From Meiothermus sp. (GTDB taxonomy: Bacteria; Deinococcota; Deinococci; Deinococcales; Thermaceae), in the NCBI RefSeq assembly GCF_026004075.1, contig NZ_BPIK01000001.1, positions 2,272,041-2,336,040 on the forward strand: a stretch of 64,000 nt of DNA, in the 5' to 3' direction. Positions 43,430-51,986 of the stretch are shown here, one piece after another. The first letter of the stretch is position 1. Every line of letters starts with the position of its first letter. Both the position numbers and the translations under genes were made by a program. The notes beneath the pieces are model-generated. The model saw only the letters and a list, made by a program, of their open reading frames with translations. It did no database searches and had not been told where the DNA came from.

Positions 43430-46210
43430 ATGAACCCAAAACGCCGCCTCATCGAGCACCGCTTACCCCTCAAGGAAATCTCGGAGGCCTCCGCCAAGGA
43501 GAAGTCCATCCGCCACGGCCACATCTCCACCCTGCACATCTGGTGGGCCCGCCGCCCCCTGGCCGCCAGCCGCGCCGCGGTGTTCGCCACGCTGGTGCCC
43601 GACACCGACGAAAACTACGAGCTGGTGAAGCAAATCGTCCCCTGGGAGGCCGTGAAGGACGGCAACAACGCGGCCATTCTGGAAGCCCGCCGCCGGGTGC
43701 TGGAGGCCAACGGGGGCCAGCCGCCCAAGGTGCTCGACCCCTTCGGCGGGGGCGGGGCCATTCCGCTCGAAGCCCTGCGCCTGGGCTGTGAGGTGTACAG
43801 CCTCGACCTCAACCCAGTTGCCCACCTTATCCAGCGGGCCACGCTGGAGTACCCGCAAAAGTACGGCCAGCCCGGCAGCCGCCCGGTGCCCGAGTACATC
43901 CGGGCCAAGGACAACGCCAAAAGCAAAGGCCGCCAGTCGCTGGACTTTGGCGAGGGGGACGATCCCCTGTCGGGACGTTCTACGCCCGTGCACCAGGGGG
44001 AGTGGGCAAGCAGCTACCAGCAAAACCCGCTGGCCGCCGAGGTGCGCTACTGGGGCGAGTGGGTGCTGGAACGGGCCAAGGCCGAGCTATCCGAGTTCTA
44101 CCCCCCCGACCCCGACGGCAAAACCCCCGTGGCCTACCTGTGGGCCCGCACCGTCACCTGCACCAACCCCACCTGCCGGGCCGAGGTTCCTCTGGTGCGC
44201 CAGTGGTGGCTGGCTAAAAAAGACAAAAAGCGCATTGCCCTGAAGCCAAAGGTAAACACCGCGGCCAAGACCATTGCCTTCGAGGTGGTAAGCGTCGGCA
44301 AAAGCGAGGAGTGGCCGGAAGAAGGGACAATCACACGGGGTAGCGCCGTCTGCCCTGTATGCGGCAGTGCGGTTGCTAATGACTCGATTCGTCAGCAAGG
44401 CACTGAAGGTCGGATGGGGCAAAGACTCCTTGCTGTTGTGCTCTCTACGGAAAAGGATGGGAAATCCTATCGAACTGCAACCCCGGAAGACCTCCGTGTT
44501 TTTGAAGCAGCCCAAGAGCAATTAGATAAAACGCTGAGAGACCTGCAAAACCATTTTGTAGTGAACGAATCCCCTCTAAACCCATTACCCGACGAACCTA
44601 TCAATGTTGCCGACAAGCGCAACTTCTGGGTTGGCGAGTACGGGCCGAATACTTGGGGCCAGCTCTTCAACCCCCGCCAGGCCCTGGCCCTGGTCACCTT
44701 CGCCAAATGGGTGCGCGAGGCCCACGCCGAGATGTTGAAGGTGGGGATGGATGAAGAGTGGGCTCGAGGGGTGGCGACGTATTTGGGCGTTGCCTTAGAT
44801 AAGGTCGCAGACTATAACTCAAACATCTGCACGTGGGCCAATCATGGTGAGTACATCGGTCACACATTTGTACGGCAGGCTTTGCCAATGGTATGGGATT
44901 ATGCTGAGACGGTTCCAATAGCAGAAACATCAGGAAACTGGGAAGGTGGAATTGACTGGAGCGTTCGTGTCGCTGAATCTACAGCTCTTGCATCACACAA
45001 TGCTGCAAACGTTTTACGCGGCACTGCCACCCGCCTTCCTCTGGAAGATAACTCCCTGGACGCCATCGTTACCGACCCGCCTTACTACGATGCCGTTCCC
45101 TATTCCGACCTCTCCGACTTTTTTTATGTCTGGCTCAAGCGCACCATCGGCCACCTGTACCCCGAGCACTTCCGCACGCCCCTAACGCCCAAGCGCGAGG
45201 AGGCCGTGCAGAACCCGGTGCGTCACGGGGGCGACAACCAGAAGGCCAAGGAGTTCTTCGAGCAGATGATGAGCGAGGCCTTTCGGGAGATGCACCGGGT
45301 GCTAAAGCCCTCGGGCGAGGCCACCATTGTGTTTGCTCACAAGAGCACCGAGGCCTGGGAGACCCTTATTAGCGCGCTCATCAAAGCGGGGTTCCAGGTA
45401 GAGGCTTCCTGGCCTATGCACACCGAGATGCAAACGCGGCTGCGGGCGCGGGAGTCGGCGGCGCTGGCTTCGTCTACCTTCCTCAACTGCACCAAGCGGG
45501 AGGGGGGCGGGGTGGGCTTCTTTACCGACGTGCGCCGCGAGATGCAGGAGGCCATTCGTCCGCAGCTACTGGAGTTCTGGGAGGCCGGGATTCGCGGGGC
45601 CGACTTTTTTATGTCGGCCATTGGGCCGGGGCTCGAGGCCTATAGCCGCTACGACGTGGTCAGGCGGGCCGATGGGCGCGAGGTGGGGGTGGGGGAGTTT
45701 CTGGACGAGGTACGAAAAATTGTGCTGGAGTTTGCCCTCGAGCAGGTGCTGGGCGCAAAGGCCATGGGCATGGTGGATGGGCCTACCCAGTTTGCCCTCC
45801 TTACCCTGTGGGCCTACGGCTCCGAGCTACCCTCCGACGAGGCCCGCAAACTGGCCCAAAGCGCGGGGGTAGAGCTGGCCGAGCTGGGCAGCTTGGTGGA
45901 AGTCAAAGGGGAAAAAACCCGCCTACGCACCGCTAAAGAGCGGGCTCGAGACAAACACCTCGCCCAGCCGGGGTCAGACGGCATCGCCATTGTAGATGCC
46001 CTGCACCGCACCCTGCTTCTGATGCGCGAAGGCAAGCAGGCCATAGCCGACTACCTGTCCGAAGCCGGCCACCTGGAGAGCGAAACCTTCTGGCAGGTAG
46101 CCCAGGCCCTGGCCGAGGTGCAGGAAGGCAGCGAGGAGGGCCGCAGCCTCCAGGAACTCCTCGCGGTGCGGCAGGGCCTGCCCAGGCCCAGCAACGCGCG
46201 GCTGCTGTAG
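43430..46210 (+). CDS. DUF1156 adenine-type DNA methyltransferase
   Basis: A 926-residue methyltransferase. The N-terminal DUF1156 part has RLIEHRLPLKEISEASAKEK and HISTLHIWWARRPLAASRAA. The SAM-binding motif is LDPFGGGGAIPLEALRLG (102-119). Zinc-ribbon-like Cys pairs lie at CTNPTCRAEV and CPVCGSAV (about 240-320). The catalytic motif is TDPPYYD with DPPY at 549-552, typical of N6-adenine or N4-cytosine enzymes. ATG 43430 has CAGGAG upstream; earlier in-frame starts add seven unrelated residues. Bases about 44240-45050 are clearly more AT-rich than both ends of the gene, hinting at a swapped recognition segment. It is presumed to mark self DNA. It ends directly against the convergent debranching-enzyme gene. 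Confidence 0.87.
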   Translation: MNPKRRLIEHRLPLKEISEASAKEKSIRHGHISTLHIWWARRPLAASRAAVFATLVPDTDENYELVKQIVPWEAVKDGNNAAILEARRRVLEANGGQPPKVLDPFGGGGAIPLEALRLGCEVYSLDLNPVAHLIQRATLEYPQKYGQPGSRPVPEYIRAKDNAKSKGRQSLDFGEGDDPLSGRSTPVHQGEWASSYQQNPLAAEVRYWGEWVLERAKAELSEFYPPDPDGKTPVAYLWARTVTCTNPTCRAEVPLVRQWWLAKKDKKRIALKPKVNTAAKTIAFEVVSVGKSEEWPEEGTITRGSAVCPVCGSAVANDSIRQQGTEGRMGQRLLAVVLSTEKDGKSYRTATPEDLRVFEAAQEQLDKTLRDLQNHFVVNESPLNPLPDEPINVADKRNFWVGEYGPNTWGQLFNPRQALALVTFAKWVREAHAEMLKVGMDEEWARGVATYLGVALDKVADYNSNICTWANHGEYIGHTFVRQALPMVWDYAETVPIAETSGNWEGGIDWSVRVAESTALASHNAANVLRGTATRLPLEDNSLDAIVTDPPYYDAVPYSDLSDFFYVWLKRTIGHLYPEHFRTPLTPKREEAVQNPVRHGGDNQKAKEFFEQMMSEAFREMHRVLKPSGEATIVFAHKSTEAWETLISALIKAGFQVEASWPMHTEMQTRLRARESAALASSTFLNCTKREGGGVGFFTDVRREMQEAIRPQLLEFWEAGIRGADFFMSAIGPGLEAYSRYDVVRRADGREVGVGEFLDEVRKIVLEFALEQVLGAKAMGMVDGPTQFALLTLWAYGSELPSDEARKLAQSAGVELAELGSLVEVKGEKTRLRTAKERARDKHLAQPGSDGIAIVDALHRTLLLMREGKQAIADYLSEAGHLESETFWQVAQALAEVQEGSEEGRSLQELLAVRQGLPRPSNARLL

Positions 46211-48079
46211 CTATACCCGAACCGTGCCCAGCGCCAAAAGGCCCTGCACCGGGTGCTTGCGGTTGATCTCCTGAATGAGCCGCAGCATATACACCACCGC
46301 CGCCGCGTCCCAGGCTTGGGGCCTACAGGAAGCCGGGTACGGCACCGGCGGTTCCCCTTCGTGCTTGGGGTAGCCCCCCACCAGCTCCGGCAGGCGCCAG
46401 TCGGGCTGGGTCATGGCCAGGCGGAAGAGCGCCTCCATGGCCCGCAGGGCTTCTTCGTAAAAGCCGTAGCGCACCAGTCCTCCAATCAATAGCGCGTTGT
46501 CGTGCGGCCAGACCGAGCCGTTGTGGTACGAGAGCGGGTTGTAGCGCACCTCCCCTGCGCCCAGCGTGCGCACCCCCCAGCCGCTAAAAAGCGCCTCGGA
46601 GAAGAGGGTCTCGACCAGTTGGGGGGCCACCTCCTCCGGCACGATGCCGCTCCACAGCAAGTGGCCGGGGTTGGAGGTGAGGATGGCCATGGGCCGTTTT
46701 TCCCCGTCCAGGCCGGCCGCGTAGGTGCGCAGTTCGGGCAGCCAGAAGGCCTGGTGGAAGCGGGCTCGGAGGGTCTGGGCTCGAGACTCCCATGCTTCGG
46801 CTTGACCGGTCTGGCCCAGCGCCCGGTAAAACGCCGCCGCAGACTGATAGGCCATATAGGCATAGCCCTGTACTTCGCAAACCGCAATGGCCCCCTGGGC
46901 CAGCGAGCCGTCGCGGTGGCTCTGGGAGTCGAAGGAGTCTTTCCAGGACTGCACCAGGTGGCCCTTCTGGGTGTTGGGGGCGTACTCCAGAAAGCCGTCC
47001 TGGTCGGGGTCGGCGTAGTCGGTCATCCAGGCCAGGGCCGCCTCCCAGTGGGGCTGCAAGCGGCGCACAAAGGCCATATCGCCGCTGTCTTTCCAGTACC
47101 GGTGCAGCAGAACGACAAAGAGCGGGGTGGCATCCACGGTGCCGTAGTAGCGGGCAAAGGGCACCTGGCCGGTGCGCGAAAGCTCGCCTAAGCGCATCTC
47201 GTGGATGATCTTGCCGGGGGTCTCGTCCAAAAACGGGTTCACCTCCCGGCCCTGGTACCTGGCGAGGTAGGTCAGTACCCCCTGGGTTACGTCGCTGGCC
47301 CAGGGCTGCATCATGTAGGCTGTCAGCAGGGAGTCGCGGCCAAAAGGGCAGACATACCAGGGAATCCCCGCCGCCGGGAACAGCCCTTCGGGCAGGGAGA
47401 AGAGCAAGGCCCGCAGGTCGGTGATGGCCTGCTCCAAGACCCGCTGGCTGCGTCCGCTTTCCATATGGAGGGGGAAGCGTTGCTGCCAGTCCTGGTAGCT
47501 GGGCAGGGGCGGGGTGTGGGGCTCGAAGGGGCTTTCGAAGCGGCCTTTCAGGTGCAAAAGAACTTTCTGTTTGGGTGCCAGGGCAAAGCGCCAGGTGTAC
47601 ACCGCGCCGCCCTCGAGCGCTGTTTCTTGAACGGGCGGGGGGTCGAAGGTGAGGCGGGTAGCCAGGCGCAGGCCGTCGGGAGCGGTGTACTCGAGGCCCT
47701 CCAGCCGCCGCTCCACCCTGTGCCAGCCCTTGGCCTCGAAAAGGTCGGCAAAGTCGGCCTGGGCCTGCAGGGCAATCTCCAAAGTATGGGCTTCCAGTGC
47801 GGTGTTCTCCAGTTCCAGCCGCTCCCAGAACCCACCCCGTTCCATCTGGAGTTCCCGCCGCACCCCCACCACCTGGTCGGGGCCCTTAATCCAGCTCCAG
47901 TGCTGCACCAACCGGTCGGGGCGGGGGCTATGCGAGAGCAGCAGGCGAAAGCCCGGCAGCACCCAGGTGTAGCTCGAGAGGTAGCGGGTATCGTGCCGGT
48001 AAAAGCCCTGCTCCCCTGCTTCCACCAGGCCCTGGTCTGATAAAACTGCGTAAGTATCGTCTTCTTTGAGCGGAAGCAT
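46211..48079 (-). CDS. glycogen-debranching-type (amylo-alpha-1,6-glucosidase-like) enzyme
   Basis: A 622-residue protein. The N-terminal beta domain (about 1-200; GEQGFYRHDTRYLSSYTWVL) is of GDE_N type. The C-terminal alpha/alpha toroid has GIPWYVCPFGRDSLLTAYMM, HEMRLGELSR, YYGTVDATPLFVVLLHRY and YNPLSYHNGSVWPHDNALL, which carry the conserved acidic and His residues of the family. It would cleave branch linkages in glycogen or other alpha-glucans, with no signal peptide seen, so in the cytoplasm. It is last in an operon with a LacI regulator and a sugar ABC importer, which points to use of imported oligosaccharides. Its stop abuts the end of the methyltransferase gene. Confidence 0.87.
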   Translation of the reverse strand: MLPLKEDDTYAVLSDQGLVEAGEQGFYRHDTRYLSSYTWVLPGFRLLLSHSPRPDRLVQHWSWIKGPDQVVGVRRELQMERGGFWERLELENTALEAHTLEIALQAQADFADLFEAKGWHRVERRLEGLEYTAPDGLRLATRLTFDPPPVQETALEGGAVYTWRFALAPKQKVLLHLKGRFESPFEPHTPPLPSYQDWQQRFPLHMESGRSQRVLEQAITDLRALLFSLPEGLFPAAGIPWYVCPFGRDSLLTAYMMQPWASDVTQGVLTYLARYQGREVNPFLDETPGKIIHEMRLGELSRTGQVPFARYYGTVDATPLFVVLLHRYWKDSGDMAFVRRLQPHWEAALAWMTDYADPDQDGFLEYAPNTQKGHLVQSWKDSFDSQSHRDGSLAQGAIAVCEVQGYAYMAYQSAAAFYRALGQTGQAEAWESRAQTLRARFHQAFWLPELRTYAAGLDGEKRPMAILTSNPGHLLWSGIVPEEVAPQLVETLFSEALFSGWGVRTLGAGEVRYNPLSYHNGSVWPHDNALLIGGLVRYGFYEEALRAMEALFRLAMTQPDWRLPELVGGYPKHEGEPPVPYPASCRPQAWDAAAVVYMLRLIQEINRKHPVQGLLALGTVRV

Positions 48080-48151
48080 TAATAAACCTCATTTAAAACG
48101 CACAGTTCCACACCTTCGATTCTGGGCGTGAACTAGCGACAGGCATCGGCC

Positions 48152-49534
48152 TCATCCCTTGAGCGCACTGGTGGAGACCCCTTCCACGAAGTAGCGCTGG
48201 AAGACCACGAACAAGATGATAATGGGAATCATGGAAAGGAAGGCGCTGGCCAGCATCAGGCCCCAGTCACCCGCCACCCCGTAGGCGCTGCGGAAGAAGG
48301 AAAGGCCCAGGGGCAGGGTGTAGCTGGCCTGCTGGCCCGAGAGCACCACCGCCGCCTTGAAGAACTCGTTCCACATGCCCTGGAAGGTTAGGATGGTCAG
48401 CGCCCCCAGCGCGGGCGTGGCTATGGGCAGGATGATGCGGAAAAAGGTGGTGACGGGGGTGGCGCCATCCATCAGGGCGGCCTCCTCGATCTCGCGGGGG
48501 ATGGACTCGAAGAACTGCTTCATGATAAAAACCGCCCCGGCCCCCACCGCGCTCCAGACAATCATGCCCCACAGGCTCCCCAGCAGGCCCAGGTCGCGCA
48601 GCACCAGGTAGTTGGAGATGAAGGTGGCCTGGCTGGGCACGGTCATGGTAAAGACGATGAAAGCGAACAGATAGTTTTTGCCCGGCAGGTACATGCGGGC
48701 CAGGGCGTAGCCCCCCAGCGAGGCAAAGAGCAGGGTGGTGAGCACCACCGCCAGGCTCACAAAAAAGCTATTGGCCGTCCAGCGCAAAAAGAAGCTGGCC
48801 CCGGTGTTGGGGTCGCGGGCCTCGTTGAAGACCCGCACATAGTTGCGGAAAACATAGCCAAAGAAGCCCGGCGTCACGCTGTCCCAGCTCGCCACCCGTC
48901 CGCGGCGCTCGAGGCGGTTGGGGTCGAGGGTGGCCGCATAGTACTGCTGGCCCCTGGGGGCCTCCACATCCAGGGGCAGGCGGGGAATGGTCGGTTGGTT
49001 GGCCGCAGCATCGCCCTTGGGATAGCGGATGGTGAAGGCGTAGGTCACAATCTGGCCCGGCTGACCGCCCACCACCGCCGGACGGCGGCTCACCTCCTGC
49101 ACCTCGGAAACCTGGGCGTACTGGGCCGCCTGCACCTCGTCGAAGATGGCCCCCAGGCCGGCCCCGGCCCGCCGGGTGGGCACCGTGACGGTAGGGGGCT
49201 CGGGCTCCTGCCCCTCCTCCAAAAAATAGCTGATCTGAAAGGGAATCTCGGCCCCAGGTGCAAACCCCCCCGTCCAGGGGTTACCCGCGCCCAACTGCCC
49301 CAGCCGCCAGGCCGCCGCCCAGTTTTTGGGCTGGGTCTGGGCAAAGCTGTAGCGGAAGGGCCACTCGAGGGGGTTGTCCTTCAGGCTGCCAAGAAACGCC
49401 ACATAAAAGGGCCCGATAAAAAAGACCGCCAGCGCCAGCATGGCGCCATACACCCAGCCGGCCCGCGCCCAGCGCTGGCGGGCCAGGTGGCGCTCGTCCA
49501 GTTTGCGTACCGGTCGGATCGCTTTTGTCGCCAT
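48152..49534 (-). CDS. sugar ABC transporter permease, MalG type, with a large extracytoplasmic insertion
   Basis: A 460-residue permease against about 280-300 for typical MalG proteins. The first helix (residues about 27-47) is followed by an insertion of roughly 170 hydrophilic residues before the conserved core resumes at FFLRWTANSFFVSLAVVL. The EAA loop for contact with the ATPase is IPREIEEAALMDGATPVTTF. The C-terminus is normal (YFVEGVSTSALKG). It forms the inner-membrane channel with the MalF-type partner encoded just before it. The ATG at 49534 starts the basic N-terminus; the longer frame overlaps the partner gene. Confidence 0.88.
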   Translation of the reverse strand: MATKAIRPVRKLDERHLARQRWARAGWVYGAMLALAVFFIGPFYVAFLGSLKDNPLEWPFRYSFAQTQPKNWAAAWRLGQLGAGNPWTGGFAPGAEIPFQISYFLEEGQEPEPPTVTVPTRRAGAGLGAIFDEVQAAQYAQVSEVQEVSRRPAVVGGQPGQIVTYAFTIRYPKGDAAANQPTIPRLPLDVEAPRGQQYYAATLDPNRLERRGRVASWDSVTPGFFGYVFRNYVRVFNEARDPNTGASFFLRWTANSFFVSLAVVLTTLLFASLGGYALARMYLPGKNYLFAFIVFTMTVPSQATFISNYLVLRDLGLLGSLWGMIVWSAVGAGAVFIMKQFFESIPREIEEAALMDGATPVTTFFRIILPIATPALGALTILTFQGMWNEFFKAAVVLSGQQASYTLPLGLSFFRSAYGVAGDWGLMLASAFLSMIPIIILFVVFQRYFVEGVSTSALKG

Positions 49535-49544
49535 CCCGCACCCC

Positions 49545-50636
49545 CTAGTGGGCCTTCTCCGAGATGCCCAGGGCCCGCTGCAAAAGCACAATAGCGAAGG
49601 TCAGCCCGGCCAGAATCAGGGCCGCCGCCGAGGCCAGCCCCACCTTGCCCTCTCCGCTAAACACGTTGTTGTAGACGTAATAGGCCAGCACGATAATCGA
49701 GTCCAGCGGGGCCGCGTCGCCCATCAGGGCCACCTGGTCGAACATCTGCAAGGTGCCAATGAGCGACAAAGTAATCACCAAAAAGGTCACCGGGCGCAGC
49801 ATGGGCACGGTCACGCTAAAGAACTGCTGCAACGGGGTTGCGCCATCGATGGAGGCCGCCTCGTAGAGGCTCCTGGGAATGTCCTGCAGACCTGCTAAAA
49901 AAATCAGCATCAGGGTGGGGATGGTGGTGAAGGTGTTAAGGATAACGATGCTCCAAAGCGGGATGGGAATCCCCAGAAAGCGGTCGGGGTTGGTGAGCCA
50001 GGTAAACTCGGGGGGACGGGCCTCGAGGGGCCGCACCACCCCCAGCCCCACCAGCCCCCAGGTGAGGGCCAGCGCCACCACCAGCGAGATGGTGGCCAGG
50101 GCCGGGTCGAGCCAGGGCACCGGCACCCCCCGCCAGCGTTCCCAGCCCACCTGCACCGCCTGGGCCAGTACAAAAAGGCCCCCAAAGGCCAGGAGCACCG
50201 GGGCCACCGAGCCGATATACCCAATAAAGGTGTTCAGGAAACCGGTTTTCTGGAAAAACCAGATGGCAATTACCGTCACGGCGGCCGAGGAGAGCACGCT
50301 GGGGATGTAGTAAACCGTGCGGAAAAAGGTAATCCCGCGCAGCCGCTGGTTGAGCACCGCCGCCAGGGCCAGCGCTAAGAGGGTTTGCAGGGTGGTGACC
50401 ACCAGCATAAAGCTGATGGAGTGGGTGAGGGCAGCCAAAAAGCGCGGCTCGCGGAAAAGCTCCACGAAGTTCGAGAAGCCCACAAACCGGCTCGACTGCC
50501 CAATCAGGGTGGCATCGGTAAAGCTAAAGCCCACCGTGCGGACAAAGGCAAAGACGAAGAAAATACCCAGGTGAATCAGAAACGGGGCCAGAAACAGCAG
50601 CGCATACAGCGCTTCGGTTCGTTGCGAACGAAGCAT
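49545..50636 (-). CDS. sugar ABC transporter permease, MalF type
   Basis: A 363-residue permease with about seven or eight membrane helices. Core features are FFRTVYYIPSVLSSAAVTVI and the EAA loop IPRSLYEAASIDGATPLQQF. Like its partner it has extra sequence in the middle (about 150-220), although shorter. The ATG at 50636 is chosen because GGGGGT lies just upstream; a GTG two codons earlier overlaps this site. No ATPase gene is in the operon, so a shared MsmX/MalK-type ATPase from elsewhere must drive transport. Confidence 0.9.
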   Translation of the reverse strand: MLRSQRTEALYALLFLAPFLIHLGIFFVFAFVRTVGFSFTDATLIGQSSRFVGFSNFVELFREPRFLAALTHSISFMLVVTTLQTLLALALAAVLNQRLRGITFFRTVYYIPSVLSSAAVTVIAIWFFQKTGFLNTFIGYIGSVAPVLLAFGGLFVLAQAVQVGWERWRGVPVPWLDPALATISLVVALALTWGLVGLGVVRPLEARPPEFTWLTNPDRFLGIPIPLWSIVILNTFTTIPTLMLIFLAGLQDIPRSLYEAASIDGATPLQQFFSVTVPMLRPVTFLVITLSLIGTLQMFDQVALMGDAAPLDSIIVLAYYVYNNVFSGEGKVGLASAAALILAGLTFAIVLLQRALGISEKAH

Positions 50637-50692
50637 GCACACCCCCTAAGGGCTGGAGCAGGGCCGGGCCCTGCTCCACAAATCAACAACCT

Positions 50693-51925
50693 TTAGCGGA
50701 CGATGCGGTTCAGCTCGGCCTGGGCGTCGGCAATGGCCTGATCCACCGACTTCTTGCCGGTAATCACCGCCTGCAAGGCCTCGTTGATGGGACGCATCCA
50801 GTTACCCCCGTCCAGCGCACCAAACTTGAAGGGCAGCACCGCCCCGCCCACACCGGTCGAGCCCTGGAAGACCACCCGGTTCAGCTCGTTTTCCTTGCCG
50901 GGGCGCTGGAAAATGGGGCTGTTGGCCAGCGCGCTGCGGCTGGGCAGGGCCAGCCCACGGGAGAGAATCCAGTTCTGGGCCTCGGGGCTGGTGAGGGCCC
51001 GCAACACCTTGGCCGCCGCCTCCTTGTTCTTGGAGGCCGCGTTCATGCTCCAGGAGACCGTAAATATGAAATTGCCCCGCTGCTTGGTGACCGGGTCGAG
51101 GGGAATCAGGGTGGTGCCATAGCGCATGTTGGGGGCCTTGTCGCGCAGGAAGCCGCCGATCCAGGCCCCCTCGATAGCCACCGCGGCCTTCTCGGCCCCA
51201 AAGCAGCCGCCCGTCCAGCCCTCGCCCAGATCCTGGGCGTACTTACCGGCCCCATCCTTGACCAGGCTGGTGTACCACTCGAAGGCCCGGCGGAAGTTGG
51301 CGTCCAGCACGGTGCGGCCCTGGGCGTTGAAGGGCCGCCAGCCGGTGGCGTAGGCGAAGGCCCCGAAGCGGGCATGGTCGGCCACCACGCAAAGCCCGGC
51401 CACATCCTTGAGGGCAGCCTGTATGCGCTTGAGCTTGTCCTTGAAGGTCTCCCAGGTGTCGGTCTGGTTGAGGTAGGGCACCTTGGCTTCGTCGAAGAGG
51501 TCTTTGTTGAACTGCACAGCCAGGGTGTTGAAGTCCTTGGGCAGGCCGTAGACGTTGCCGCGCAGGGTGAAGGCATTCAGCAGGTTGCGGTTGAAGACGG
51601 CCAGTTCCTGCGGGGTGAAGTATTTGTTCAGGGGCTCCACCCGGCCCGAAGCGAACAGGGGCTCCGACCAAAAAATATCCACGTAAAAGAGGTCGGCAGC
51701 GGTGCCCGCCGAGAGGGCGTTGAGCAAAGCCGCGCGGTAATCGCCCTCGATGCCCTGGTACTCGGCCCGGATGCCCTCTTTCTCCAGGGCCGGGTTTACA
51801 ATCTCCCGCACCAGGCTGCTGATGATGGCGGTATCGTTTCCGCCGAAACCTTGTAGCTTTACTACCGTTTGCGCCGAGGCCAGGCCCAGCATAGCCAGGG
51901 CCAGGGTTACGAGTATTTTCTTCAT
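50693..51925 (-). CDS. sugar ABC transporter substrate-binding protein
   Basis: A 410-residue exported protein of family-1 solute-binding type. Signal peptide MKKILVTLALAMLGLASAQ; the mature part has DLFYVDIFWSEPLFASGRVEPL, a central FGAEKAAVAIEGAWIGGFLR and FIFTVSWSMNAASKNKEAA, all typical of MalE/ThuE-like proteins. It would bind an oligosaccharide outside the membrane and hand it to the two permeases that follow. The AGGAGG ribosome binding site is strong, as expected for the most abundant component. The sugar is not known; the debranching-type enzyme suggests an alpha-glucan product. Confidence 0.92.
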   Translation of the reverse strand: MKKILVTLALAMLGLASAQTVVKLQGFGGNDTAIISSLVREIVNPALEKEGIRAEYQGIEGDYRAALLNALSAGTAADLFYVDIFWSEPLFASGRVEPLNKYFTPQELAVFNRNLLNAFTLRGNVYGLPKDFNTLAVQFNKDLFDEAKVPYLNQTDTWETFKDKLKRIQAALKDVAGLCVVADHARFGAFAYATGWRPFNAQGRTVLDANFRRAFEWYTSLVKDGAGKYAQDLGEGWTGGCFGAEKAAVAIEGAWIGGFLRDKAPNMRYGTTLIPLDPVTKQRGNFIFTVSWSMNAASKNKEAAAKVLRALTSPEAQNWILSRGLALPSRSALANSPIFQRPGKENELNRVVFQGSTGVGGAVLPFKFGALDGGNWMRPINEALQAVITGKKSVDQAIADAQAELNRIVR

Positions 51926-51986
51926 GGATTCCTCCTAAAGAAATGACGCCTTTAACCGATTTATCTGCTTCTGTTGGGATATCTTC

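Larger units (their letters stand above)
32168..46210 (+). other. defence-type island (six genes)
   Basis: Six plus-strand genes run from the DUF499 ATPase to the DUF1156 methyltransferase, between housekeeping-type genes on the opposite strand (deacetylase on the left, debranching enzyme on the right, which abuts with no gap). The content is ATPase with HEPN region, SNF2 helicase with DUF3883, RecQ-phosphoribosyltransferase, DprA-like, AlbA_2 regulator and methyltransferase. I see no integrase, att repeats or tRNA at the edges. Antiviral function is inferred from gene content. Confidence 0.75.

Noticed and set aside
32168-46210. Labelling the island BREX or DISARM
   Set aside because: There is no PglZ, BrxL or Lon-like gene, and no DrmA, DrmB or DrmC. 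Only general similarity of helicase and methylase parts remains.
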